From Fibrobacter sp. (GTDB lineage Bacteria; Fibrobacterota; Chitinivibrionia; Chitinivibrionales; Chitinispirillaceae): a stretch of 39,551 nucleotides of DNA. Below the pieces are notes generated by a model. The model saw only the letters and a list, made by a program, of their open reading frames with translations, was not told the origin of the DNA and made no database searches. The position numbers and the translations under genes are program-made. Positions 8,859 through 17,478 of this stretch are shown piece after piece. Every line of letters starts with the position of its first letter. Position 1 is the first letter of the stretch. The stretch lies in assembly GCA_012523595.1 (NCBI GenBank), contig JAAYIG010000117.1, positions 1 through 39,551 of the forward strand. The letters run 5' to 3'.

Positions 8859-9581
8859 ATGACAAAAATTGCAGAAATAATGTATTTAAAGAATCTTGGA
8901 GGAGATGGTCAGATACATGCGCTTAACAAGCCTTTTTCGGACCTTAACTGTGGAAATTATCTGATAGATATAGGTCAAATAATTTCACTTCTGCCTCCTC
9001 CTCCTGGTAAACTCTTAGACCTGGGTGCCGGATCATGCTGGACCAGTGTGTTTTTTGCCAAAAGAGGCTATGATGTTACTGCTCAGGATATTTCTGAAGA
9101 TATGCTCAAACTTGCTGAAAAGAACAGATCTCTTTACAATGTCGATAAACTGAGATTTATCTTGTCAGATTATGAGCAGCTAAAACTGAATGAGGAGTTC
9201 GATTATGCGGTGTTTTTCGATTCATTGCACCATGCAGTAGATCCTCAGGCTGCAATTAATTCGGTTTTCAAAGCTCTTAAGCCAGGCGGTATTTGTCTTA
9301 CTGTTGAACCGGGTAAAGGACATTCAAAGCTGGAACAAACCATTCGAGTGGTAGAAAAAATGGGTGTAACTGAAAAGGATATGCCCCCTTCATTGATAAT
9401 AAAACTTGGACGTAATGCCGGATTCAGAAAAATGAAAGTCTATTTACGGCAGAATAACAAACCAATAGAAATCCTGCCGTTTTTTTCCCGCGGGAGCTTT
9501 ATTGGTATTCTTAAACTTGCCTTGAGATTGCTTCCTGGTATTGGAACAGCAAGAACAAACATTACCATGATGATAAAGTAA
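8859..9581 (+). CDS. class I SAM-dependent methyltransferase (paralogue 2)
   Basis: A 240-residue Rossmann-fold methyltransferase with motif I LLDLGAGSCWTSVFFAKRGY, then QDISEDMLKLAEKN, FDYAVFFDSLHH and GGICLTVEPGKGHSK. The ATG at 8859 is preceded by GAGG with seven bases of spacing and is preferred to an in-frame TTG at 8847. It is a close paralogue of the gene at 4011-4730, in opposite orientation at the other end of the same glycosyltransferase block. A notable difference is CW in motif I (GAGSCWTS against GVGTGWTS), which replaces a glycine of the SAM-binding loop. It likely methylates a glycan; substrate unknown. Confidence 0.83.
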   Translation: MTKIAEIMYLKNLGGDGQIHALNKPFSDLNCGNYLIDIGQIISLLPPPPGKLLDLGAGSCWTSVFFAKRGYDVTAQDISEDMLKLAEKNRSLYNVDKLRFILSDYEQLKLNEEFDYAVFFDSLHHAVDPQAAINSVFKALKPGGICLTVEPGKGHSKLEQTIRVVEKMGVTEKDMPPSLIIKLGRNAGFRKMKVYLRQNNKPIEILPFFSRGSFIGILKLALRLLPGIGTARTNITMMIK

Positions 9582-9730
9582 ATCTTTATCCATTCCTGGA
9601 TTGACCCTTTTATATCACTAGTTGAGGCACTTCTTAACGCTCCTCATTCATCGTTGCGGGCGTTGCAAAAGGCTAGCTCCAGAATATAATTTGTCAAATA
9701 TAAGAATTCTGCAGATGATGGGAGGAAATC

Positions 9731-11323
9731 ATGCTTTTTGGAGTATTTCCCAAACGAAAAATTCTGATAATCTCACTGAATCTGATACTTGTAGTTTTAT
9801 TCTGTGTTATTTTTTTTTTTGCAAACAGCCTTCCTGAGATCTGTTTATATGAGGATGAAGCAGATTATGTATATGTTGTGCGGAAGGGTTTTATTGCCAA
9901 CTACATGGATTCCGGAACACTTCCATTTACGCAGTTTCTAAAACTTGGTTTTTCAGCAATAACCAGCCAGAAATCAAAAACCGAATTGTCCAGGATTATC
10001 CGCTCAGCCGATGATATTTCAGTTTATAGACATTGGCACGGTCCCTTATACTTTTACTACCTGGTAACAGGTAAATGGATACATAAAAATCAAGATCATC
10101 TGATTAGAATGTATTCCTTAATGGTGCAGCTTTTTTGCGCTATCACTGTTTTTGCAGGCTTTTTGTTTCTCCTGGGTTATTCTAACAGTATTACAACTTT
10201 TTTTCTTACTGCTCTTTGTGTTCTCGGCAGTACTTCTTTGTATTTCTCAACAGCCATCCTTTCAACACATGGTGTTTTCACTCTGGCTTGTATCGGCTGT
10301 CTGTTTGTGCTCATAAAGGCGGTACAAAGCGGTAAAGTGATGTATTACCATATCAGTGCCGGAATAATGGGTGTAGTTTTTTTAAGTAATGAATACGCGG
10401 TATTAATGATGGTGACATGGGTATCAAGCCTTTTGTTTGCAGAAATGAAGCGAAAGGTGGGATTCCGGAAAATTTTGCGTATTTTTATTGTGTCAATGAT
10501 AATCTGGCTCGGGGTGATCTTTATCTTATGGCCTGCATCACTTCTTAAATTCTCTCTAATTAAGAGTTATATGACCCAGGCGTATTTTATGGTTTTCAGA
10601 GGATCGGCGTTTTCACCAATGCCCGTATGGAAATATTGGATAAGCAGGTTCAGTGCTTTACCATTTGATATGGGAATCTCTTTTTCCGGTCTGTCACTTG
10701 GATTACTCATTTTACTCAGAAAAAGACAATACTTGTTTTTCCCACCGGTTTTCTACATGACACTGGTATTATTAACTACTTTACGCAATCAGAGTCTCAA
10801 TCCAACATATACTGTGACTTTTGTAGTTACAGGGATCATAACTTTTGGTATCGCTCTTTCAACGCTTCCGGGTTTAAGATCTTTTTATAAAACCGGATTA
10901 TTATCCCTGATGTGTATTCTACAGATTTACTATTTAACATGTAAATTATTCCCTGAACAAAAAAACATTTTATCGCCAAAAACAGAAATAATCCGTTTTC
11001 TTGAATCTGAGCAACCCCGCAATCTGCTTTCGGTACGCTACATGATACCTATAATCCGTCATTATTATCCATCGATAAAAGTAGATAGTTTTACCGCTGA
11101 AATTTACTCACATGATGAAGGGCTTGCTGATGTGAAAAGATCAATTGAAAGCGGGCCAGAATATGATGGAATGATATTTCATGGGCAATATCTATCGCAA
11201 TATCTCGAGATCATCGATGATCGATATTACTTCGATCCTGTTTCATTCGGTTCTGAGAATGGAGTCGAGAGCTGGACTTATCTCCGTTTAAAACCCAGGA
11301 AAAATGAGACTGTTCAAATGTAA
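9731..11323 (+). CDS. GT-C-like membrane glycosyltransferase (GT39/ArnT-like)
   Basis: A 530-residue protein with about ten hydrophobic helices in the first 430 residues and a soluble C-terminal domain of about 100 residues. After the first helix, the loop contains EICLYEDEADYVYV, resembling the acidic catalytic loop of GT-C enzymes that use polyprenyl-phosphate sugars and act on the periplasmic side. A histidine-rich VYRHWHGPLYFYY follows, similar to the second loop of ArnT/PMT-like proteins. The start is well supported by GGAGG five bases before the ATG. A 149-base gap separates it from the methyltransferase; I see no gene or hairpin there. It could modify the finished glycan or lipid A; it is not close enough to any named family to assign a substrate. 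Confidence 0.72.
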   Translation: MLFGVFPKRKILIISLNLILVVLFCVIFFFANSLPEICLYEDEADYVYVVRKGFIANYMDSGTLPFTQFLKLGFSAITSQKSKTELSRIIRSADDISVYRHWHGPLYFYYLVTGKWIHKNQDHLIRMYSLMVQLFCAITVFAGFLFLLGYSNSITTFFLTALCVLGSTSLYFSTAILSTHGVFTLACIGCLFVLIKAVQSGKVMYYHISAGIMGVVFLSNEYAVLMMVTWVSSLLFAEMKRKVGFRKILRIFIVSMIIWLGVIFILWPASLLKFSLIKSYMTQAYFMVFRGSAFSPMPVWKYWISRFSALPFDMGISFSGLSLGLLILLRKRQYLFFPPVFYMTLVLLTTLRNQSLNPTYTVTFVVTGIITFGIALSTLPGLRSFYKTGLLSLMCILQIYYLTCKLFPEQKNILSPKTEIIRFLESEQPRNLLSVRYMIPIIRHYYPSIKVDSFTAEIYSHDEGLADVKRSIESGPEYDGMIFHGQYLSQYLEIIDDRYYFDPVSFGSENGVESWTYLRLKPRKNETVQM

Positions 11324-11359
11324 GACTCAATTGATGGTTATTGAAACGCTTGCTTCTGA

Positions 11360-12787
11360 TTACATAAATTTCAGCCTTTTACTGGCAATGGCAGCCATGC
11401 GCAAAAGCAGGAAGCCATGTTTCCATCGGCTGATGTTTGTAGTTCCGTAAGATCTTTCAGCATAGCGGATGGGAATGTCAACTATCCGCATATTAAGCTT
11501 TGATGCACCAAAGAGCAGGTCGAAATCACCGAAAGGATCAAAGTCACCGAAATAGGAACGGTTGTTACGGATCTTCTCATAATCGGATTTGTATAAAACT
11601 TTAGTTCCACAGAGTGTGTCTTTTACCGGCTGGCCGAGAAGCCATGAAAAGAACACGCTGAAGAATTTATTCCCCAGGAGATTAAAAAACCTCATTGCCC
11701 TGTCCTGCATAGGATAAACAAGCCGTACCCCATTGGCGAATTCAGCTTTACCTGATACTATGGCTGTGTAAAATTTTCCAAGCTCCTCCGGTTCAACAGT
11801 CAAATCTGCATCCAGTATCATAAGAAGATCACCAGTGGCTTTTTCAAATCCCAACCGTACTGCATCACCTTTACCTTTTCCGCTCTGACTATGTAATTGA
11901 CACTCTCTGTGGGGATAGTTTTCGAGAGCGCTTTTAATTGCCTCATAGGTATTATCAGTAGAATTACCCTCTACGAAAACTATCTCAGTTCCACTTCCAA
12001 GTTCCGGTACTCGCTTTAAAATATTATCGATATTACCAGCTTCATTCCGGGCCGGAACTATAATTGAGACTTTAGGCGGATTTTTTCTGATCGAATCAGA
12101 TAAAAGGGGGCGGGCAACTATGAAATTTGTGAGGCAAAAATTATTGAAAGGCCATAACCTGGCAATCCATTTGTTAAATACCGAGGTCAGGATGGGGAAA
12201 TAAATGGGAAAGAGAATCTCTCTCCAGCAGCGCAGAGTTTCATACCCGGAGAGGTGAAGTAGGTTGCGGATGTCGTCAGGAGTAAGCCAGTTCTGCTTCA
12301 GAACCGGCGTAGCCAGTCTGCAGGAGGATGCTATGGATAGGGGTATATCCCACACTTTACTATAAGTATTAATTATAACCCGGGTAGAAGGCTTGCATAA
12401 ATTAATTGTTTTTTCCAGAACTTTCTGTACATTCCACAAATCATTGACAATATCGGAAAGTAGGATATAATCGAATTTCTCGGTTGTCTCCCACTCATGA
12501 ATGTCGGCTGTATGAAACTCCAGATGAGGATACGCAGCACGGGCAAGTTTAACAGCCTCTGCTGAGAAATCTACTCCTACTCCTCTGCTGGGATTTAGAG
12601 ACCCAAGGAGTCGTCCGTTTCCACAACCGAATTCCAGTACACAGGACCCGGGGGGAATAATGAATTTGTACACCTGTGAAAGTCTGCTGTGATAGTATTT
12701 GCTGAATGGGTATTTCCTGTTTTTACTGAAGGTATTCTCCCAGTGGGTTACTCGTGCTTTTTTGTGCAATTCATAACTTTGGTTCAT
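11360..12787 (-). CDS. fused SAM methyltransferase - GT2 glycosyltransferase
   Basis: A two-domain protein of about 475 residues. Residues 1-215 or so form a class I methyltransferase, with motif I VLEFGCGNGRLLGSL and FDYILLSDIVNDLW at motif IV. Residues from about 230 form a GT2 domain of the dolichyl-phosphate mannosyltransferase (DPM1/GtrB) type: KVSIIVPARNEAGNID, VEGNSTDNTYEAI, ILDADLTVEPEEL (DXD-like) and DTLCGTKVLYK. No C-terminal membrane helices are present. The frame is open from a TTG at 12811 without a ribosome site; the ATG at 12787 (MNQSYELHKK) is preferred. It may make a polyprenyl-phosphate sugar for the GT-C protein next door at 9731; this is inference. Confidence 0.82.
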   Translation of the reverse strand: MNQSYELHKKARVTHWENTFSKNRKYPFSKYYHSRLSQVYKFIIPPGSCVLEFGCGNGRLLGSLNPSRGVGVDFSAEAVKLARAAYPHLEFHTADIHEWETTEKFDYILLSDIVNDLWNVQKVLEKTINLCKPSTRVIINTYSKVWDIPLSIASSCRLATPVLKQNWLTPDDIRNLLHLSGYETLRCWREILFPIYFPILTSVFNKWIARLWPFNNFCLTNFIVARPLLSDSIRKNPPKVSIIVPARNEAGNIDNILKRVPELGSGTEIVFVEGNSTDNTYEAIKSALENYPHRECQLHSQSGKGKGDAVRLGFEKATGDLLMILDADLTVEPEELGKFYTAIVSGKAEFANGVRLVYPMQDRAMRFFNLLGNKFFSVFFSWLLGQPVKDTLCGTKVLYKSDYEKIRNNRSYFGDFDPFGDFDLLFGASKLNMRIVDIPIRYAERSYGTTNISRWKHGFLLLRMAAIASKRLKFM

Positions 12788-12826
12788 TTTCACATCTTTG
12801 CCCTGTTTCAAAGGTAGGCTGGATTT

Positions 12827-13945
12827 TTACTGGCATTTTCTGTTTGATAGAACTTCAAGAGTCTGGGAAGAAGTCTTATGCCAGTTGAATTTCGATTTTA
12901 TTTTTTGACAATTACCAATGAGCTTTTTTCGCTTTTCTTCCGATAAAGATAACTGAAGAATACCACTCTCTATGCTTTTTACATCATAAGGATCTACAAG
13001 TATTCCGGCATCACAAACCACTTCCGGAAGAGCGGTATTGTTTGAGGCTAACACAGGTGTTCCACAACAGATGGATTCAAGAGCAGCAATACCGAAACCC
13101 TCATACAAACTGGGAAAAGCAAACAAAGTGGCCCCGCTGTAAAGTGCGGGGAGATGGTCATCTGAAACATAACCTGTAAAAATGACATCTTTCTCCAGGC
13201 CAAGATCCTTTACTTTCTGGTAAGTGGTATCATACCACCATCCCTCTCCTCCGGAAATAACCAGATAATGGCCGATCTCTTTACGTACTGTTGCGAATGC
13301 CTGAAGCAGTCGTTCAAGATTTTTCCGCGGTTCCAGAAAACCTGTAAATAAAATATACTTCCCCGGTATTTTATAAAAGGATTTTATCTCATCGATCAAT
13401 TTTTGAGAGGCCGGACCATTGAATCTTTGATCGGCTGCCTCATAAATTACTTTAATCTTGTGTTCAAAAGGACCAATGTATCGCAAAATGTCTTTTTTAG
13501 TGAATTCGGAAACGGCGATTACTGTATCAGATGCTCTGATGGATAAATGAATAATCGGCTTGAACAGGCGCCTCGATAATGGATACAGCTTTTCCAAAGG
13601 AAAAAAACTCAGGTCGTGAATAGTGACAACTGATCTGATTCCGGGTAGAAACAATGGACAGGTATAATTTGGCGAGAACAAGGTATCAATTTTGTATTTT
13701 TTACAGAGAAATGGCAATGCAAGTTGCTCCCATATCAATCTATGAAAAACACTGGATGGAGCAGCAGGTATCAATTTGAAATTCGGGGGGAGAGAGCCGA
13801 ACAGGCTTTCCATTGCCTTAGATATGAAGATATAATAGCAGTTTTGATTGTCGATATCAGCAAAAGCTTTTGTAATATTCAGAATGTAAAACGAGGCTCC
13901 GCCTTTCCGTTTACTCAAAGCCGAGGCATTAATCCCTATTACCAT
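12827..13945 (-). CDS. GT4-family glycosyltransferase
   Basis: A 372-residue GT-B glycosyltransferase starting MVIGINASALSKRKGGASFY, with the acceptor-side glycine-rich loop. The donor domain shows ILFTGFLEPRKNLERLLQAF and the EX7E segment FPSLYEGFGIAALESICCGT. Its ATG shares one base with the stop codon of the upstream DUF362 gene (TAATG), a strong sign of translational coupling. This ties the glycosyltransferase to the DUF362-pyrF transcription unit. It resembles mannosyltransferases of the WbaZ/MtfB type, but specificity is not predictable. Confidence 0.87.
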   Translation of the reverse strand: MVIGINASALSKRKGGASFYILNITKAFADIDNQNCYYIFISKAMESLFGSLPPNFKLIPAAPSSVFHRLIWEQLALPFLCKKYKIDTLFSPNYTCPLFLPGIRSVVTIHDLSFFPLEKLYPLSRRLFKPIIHLSIRASDTVIAVSEFTKKDILRYIGPFEHKIKVIYEAADQRFNGPASQKLIDEIKSFYKIPGKYILFTGFLEPRKNLERLLQAFATVRKEIGHYLVISGGEGWWYDTTYQKVKDLGLEKDVIFTGYVSDDHLPALYSGATLFAFPSLYEGFGIAALESICCGTPVLASNNTALPEVVCDAGILVDPYDVKSIESGILQLSLSEEKRKKLIGNCQKIKSKFNWHKTSSQTLEVLSNRKCQ

Positions 13946-15180
13946 TAGAGAAGATCCCTGATTAGTTTCCCGTACTGCTTCTCTTGCTCCTCGAAAAAGC
14001 CCAATGAACCCTTAAAATTCATTGCCATTGTCGGGCAGACAGAATAGCAGTACAGGCATTTAATACAGTTTTTGTTTTCAGATACGGTTTCACACTCAAA
14101 AGGAGACAGGCCTGTCGGGCAGTAATCCCTGCATTTACCGCATGATATACATCTGGATTTGTTAACTGAAATCGATTCTATTGCAGGTTCTTCCTTCTTA
14201 AAAACCTCCTGTGTCAATTTCAGGTTGAACATTAATTTTCTTACAGCCTGCAGTGAACAGATTTGCTCTATTACTGGAGCATGGCGGATCTTTTGAAGAT
14301 ACTTCTGCCATCGCTGATCTGTTACAAGCCTTTGAGTAAGTGACAGGGATGGCAGCTTCAGGTTGCATGGATGTAAATCATCTTTCAGGAAAGATTCTTT
14401 AAGCATCTCTTCAGATATCAATCCCTGGACGGATGCCTTTTTCAGCACAGGAACCCTGTTATGATCTTCTATACCGATGATCCTGCTTACAACCAGGTCG
14501 ATCCTGAAAGGATCATTACCAGCCAGGATAATTCCTGTTTTTTTCGGAGTGCCGGTAGTAGGTCCGTTACCCTCCATCGAAATGATCCCGTCAACAATAT
14601 ACAGATGCGGTTTTATTCTGTTGTTGAGATGAATAATGTTTTTAAAAAGGCTCTCATGTACCTTTTTTTTATTCTGCTGACCTGCAAGACATCCGATCAG
14701 GCTTTTGCAGCAGCAGGAAAGGACAGTTTCAGTATGGGTTTTTATCTTTGGAAGATTGATAAAGAAATCGTTATCGAGAAAAATCCGGGCGACCCGGGCA
14801 ACTGTTCCTTTTTCAAAAGTTACATCTTCGGTTTCAGCAGCGAAGTTGGCATTGAAGATTTTTACACCTGTCAAATCGCATAACTTATCAACACGAAGCC
14901 GTTCGATTACATTTATCCCCTCTCTGTGAAACCCTCCGGCATACCCTTCAGCAACAGTAATATCTGTATATCCTCTTTTTTTCAATGCGAGAATAACCGA
15001 ATACAAAAGCCTCAGATCGGTAGTGTTTCCGGTGAGGGCATTCATGTTACTGTTAAGGTTTGGCTTGATGACGATTCGGGAAGATTTATCTCCGGGAAGG
15101 CCTGTTTCAGAATCGAAAACTGCGTTTACAGCAGCATTAATCTCTGTAAAGGTCTGTGCTTTGTAAATATCTGCCTTCAC
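13945..15180 (-). CDS. DUF362 protein with two 4Fe-4S cluster motifs
   Basis: A 411-residue protein with the DUF362 domain in the first 300 residues (SRIVIKPNLNSN, FINLPKIKTH, KSLIGC) and a bacterial ferredoxin-type C-terminus. The latter has two cysteine sets, CISCGKCRDYCPTG and CIKCLYCYSVCPTMAM, each able to hold a 4Fe-4S cluster. DUF362 function is not established; the ferredoxin part points to electron transfer or an iron-sulfur sensing role in the cytoplasm. The GTG start is preceded by AAAGGAG with seven bases of spacing. It lies 11 bases downstream of pyrF and overlaps the next GT4 gene by one base, so it belongs to the pyrF operon. Confidence 0.85.
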   Translation of the reverse strand: MKADIYKAQTFTEINAAVNAVFDSETGLPGDKSSRIVIKPNLNSNMNALTGNTTDLRLLYSVILALKKRGYTDITVAEGYAGGFHREGINVIERLRVDKLCDLTGVKIFNANFAAETEDVTFEKGTVARVARIFLDNDFFINLPKIKTHTETVLSCCCKSLIGCLAGQQNKKKVHESLFKNIIHLNNRIKPHLYIVDGIISMEGNGPTTGTPKKTGIILAGNDPFRIDLVVSRIIGIEDHNRVPVLKKASVQGLISEEMLKESFLKDDLHPCNLKLPSLSLTQRLVTDQRWQKYLQKIRHAPVIEQICSLQAVRKLMFNLKLTQEVFKKEEPAIESISVNKSRCISCGKCRDYCPTGLSPFECETVSENKNCIKCLYCYSVCPTMAMNFKGSLGFFEEQEKQYGKLIRDLL

Positions 15181-15191
15181 TGATACTCCTT

Positions 15192-15905
15192 TCAGAAAAC
15201 GGCTGTTTCCTTCCAGATCTCCTCTGCTGCTTTCGCCGGATCTTCAGCACCGGTTATCGGCCTTCCCACCACAAGCAGAGTAGCACCGCTTTTAACTGCT
15301 GCTCCGGGTGTGGCTACTCTTTTCTGGTCACCGATATCGGCGCCGGCAGGGCGAATACCGGGGGTTATTACATGGAAATGTGCTGGAAGATCAGGTTTGA
15401 CAGAGGGGAGATCGGCCGCTGAACATACGATTCCGTCAATTCCAGCCTGAACTGCAAGGGAGGCCAGATGTTTTACATAGGTGTTTACTTCCATGGTAAC
15501 AGCCAGTTCATTCTTGAGAGCATCGGGGCCAAGGCTTGTCAGAAGGGTGACACCAATAATTTTAGGGGGATTGTCACTGGACTGGCGTGCACTTTCAGCC
15601 GCGGCCTTCATCATCTCCAGCCCCCCCTGGGTATGGATTGTCAGGTAATCTACTCCCAGCGAGCAGGCTGATTTGACCGCTTTGGCGACCGTGTTTGGTA
15701 TATCATGGAATTTGAGATCCAAAAAGATCTTTCGTCCGGACCTTCGTATTATATCAAGAACCGATGGCCCGAAACGGGTAAACTGCTCCAGTCCGATCTT
15801 GTAAACACCAATCCACTCTGAGGTTTTTTCTATTAACTCTTCAATTTGTCCACTGGATGTAACATTGTCCAGCGCCAGCGCCAGGAAATCTCGATTGTTT
15901 GTCAT
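15192..15905 (-). CDS. pyrF: orotidine 5'-phosphate decarboxylase
   Basis: A 237-residue TIM-barrel enzyme that converts OMP to UMP, the last step of de novo pyrimidine synthesis. The catalytic signature is FLDLKFHDIPNT, with D63, K65 and D68 forming the charged DxKxxD network. HVITPGIRPAG and the phosphate-binding VVGRPITGAEDPA near the C-terminus are also typical. The length matches the bacterial type-1 family. It is the first gene of a minus-strand unit running into DUF362 and two glycan genes. UMP feeds UDP-sugar synthesis, but the linkage may be accidental. No strong ribosome site or promoter was found upstream. Confidence 0.95.
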   Translation of the reverse strand: MTNNRDFLALALDNVTSSGQIEELIEKTSEWIGVYKIGLEQFTRFGPSVLDIIRRSGRKIFLDLKFHDIPNTVAKAVKSACSLGVDYLTIHTQGGLEMMKAAAESARQSSDNPPKIIGVTLLTSLGPDALKNELAVTMEVNTYVKHLASLAVQAGIDGIVCSAADLPSVKPDLPAHFHVITPGIRPAGADIGDQKRVATPGAAVKSGATLLVVGRPITGAEDPAKAAEEIWKETAVF

Positions 15906-16116
15906 AGCTTAAAAATGGTAAATGTGAGGTTTATATTCAATTATAGTGAAAATGCAGTGTTTCTGGTTCTGAATCGGATAACAACCATAATGTCCATATC
16001 ATTTAAAAAAATGCGGGATGCGACCAGACACGAGAGTATTTTTCCATATCTTTAATTATTTCAATAGTTTTTTCAGACCTTATAGCTTAAATTCAAGAAT
16101 CCAGGAGTCCTTTTTT

Positions 16117-16605
16117 ATGCAAACCTGTCCTTGTGGATCGCAGCAATCCTATCAATCCTGTTGTGAACAGTTTGTTACATGCAGTGCGGATGCACCTACC
16201 GCGGAAAAGCTGATGAGGGCACGTTACAGTGCTTATGTGCTCGGGGCTGTCGACTTCATAATTAATTCTACTATCGAAGAAAAACGCAAGGAGTGCGATG
16301 AAAAGGCGATCAGAAAATGGTCTCAGGAATCAGAGTGGTACGGTCTTGAAATAAAACAGGTAACCGATGGAGGGCCGGAACATAAAGAAGGAGTTGTTGA
16401 ATTCATAGCTCAATTCTCCGAAAATGGAGTCCGCCAAAGTCTGCATGAAAAAGCCTCTTTTAAAAAGGTGGATGGGAAATGGTTTTATGAGGACAGTGAG
16501 ATTCAAAAACCGAAGCCTTTTATAAGGACTGAGGCTAAAATCTCCCGTAATGACCCCTGTCCCTGTGGAAGTGGCAAGAAATACAAAAAATGCTGTGCGG
16601 GTTGA
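16117..16605 (+). CDS. YchJ-like protein with two SEC-C zinc motifs
   Basis: A 162-residue protein of the YchJ/UPF0225 type. It carries an N-terminal SEC-C motif [13 protein letters not shown] and a C-terminal one, [16 protein letters not shown], flanking an NTF2-like middle domain with the conserved [23 protein letters not shown] motifs bind zinc. The precise role of YchJ proteins is unknown. The ATG at 16117 has AGGAG nine bases upstream; a longer open frame from 16018 lacks family sequence. It is divergent from pyrF with about 210 bases between, and converges on the comF-like gene. Confidence 0.9.
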   Translation: MQTCPCGSQQSYQSCCEQFVTCSADAPTAEKLMRARYSAYVLGAVDFIINSTIEEKRKECDEKAIRKWSQESEWYGLEIKQVTDGGPEHKEGVVEFIAQFSENGVRQSLHEKASFKKVDGKWFYEDSEIQKPKPFIRTEAKISRNDPCPCGSGKKYKKCCAG

Positions 16606-16646
16606 TTTTGCCAAAGAGATTGCAGGAATGAGGCGAGGATATGAAT

Positions 16647-17408
16647 TCAATCTCTGGCCAGGCTGACAACCCTCACCCCTTTACATCCTGCCGCTAACAG
16701 CGCTTCGGTGCATGATGCTGTAGTAGCTCCGGTAGTTATTACATCGTCAACGAGTATTACTGTTTTTTCCCTCAATATCTCCTCTTTACCTTTTGCAACT
16801 GAAAAAGCACCTTTCACATTGCTTTGCCTCTCAGATCTGTCTAGTTTGACCTGAGTGCGGGTACGCCTTTTCCGGAAAAGAATATCAAAAAGAGGAATGA
16901 TTTCTGTTCTGTGTCCATTGTGCTTTTGTTGTTGTGCTGATAGTCCTGAAATCAATCCTCTTGCCAGCCACTCAGCCTGATTGTACCCACGCTTCCTCCT
17001 GCGGAGCCAGTGGAGCGGGATGGCTGTAACGATATCTACTCCCTCAAGAACCGACTCCGGAACAGTTCCGGAAAAGAGGGCACCGATATAATGAGCCAGT
17101 TTCTTTTTCCCGCCGTACTTAACATGACGCATGATTCCCTGAACGGTATCATCGTAGTCAAGAAACGAATAGATACTCTCGAAAGGATAATCCCACACCA
17201 TTTCACAGGCACAATCTCTAAGTGTTCTGTTCTGGGAACATCTGGGACAACGAATCCGTTTTTTGTTGTTGTCAAGTAGATGGTTCAAACATCCCTCACA
17301 GAGCCATTTGCTATGAAGAGAACGGGGCTTATCACAAATTATACACAGTGGAGGAAAAATAAAATCCTCAAAACGACTGAGAATCGAATTGAGGATCTCT
17401 TTATACAT
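16647..17408 (-). CDS. comF: ComF-family phosphoribosyltransferase-like protein
   Basis: A 253-residue protein with an N-terminal zinc-ribbon-like region (CIICDKPRSLHSKWLCEGC, then CPRCSQNRTLRDCAC) and a C-terminal phosphoribosyltransferase domain. The PRPP-binding loop is VILVDDVITTGATTASC, and AIPLHWLRRRKRGYNQAEWL is the conserved ComF central motif. The family includes ComFC and E. coli GntX, linked to DNA uptake or use of DNA as nutrient. It follows lgt with about 70 bases between and may be cotranscribed with it. Confidence 0.9.
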   Translation of the reverse strand: MYKEILNSILSRFEDFIFPPLCIICDKPRSLHSKWLCEGCLNHLLDNNKKRIRCPRCSQNRTLRDCACEMVWDYPFESIYSFLDYDDTVQGIMRHVKYGGKKKLAHYIGALFSGTVPESVLEGVDIVTAIPLHWLRRRKRGYNQAEWLARGLISGLSAQQQKHNGHRTEIIPLFDILFRKRRTRTQVKLDRSERQSNVKGAFSVAKGKEEILREKTVILVDDVITTGATTASCTEALLAAGCKGVRVVSLARD

Positions 17409-17478
17409 GTTATTTTGTCATGAAATGTTGACTAAAGAACAAAAGAAACCCTGTGGATTATCCAAAAGGTTTAAAAGA

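Noticed and set aside
9622-9837. 71-residue plus-strand frame
   Set aside because: It overlaps the well-supported start of the GT-C gene (GGAGG before ATG at 9731) and has no family similarity that I recognise.
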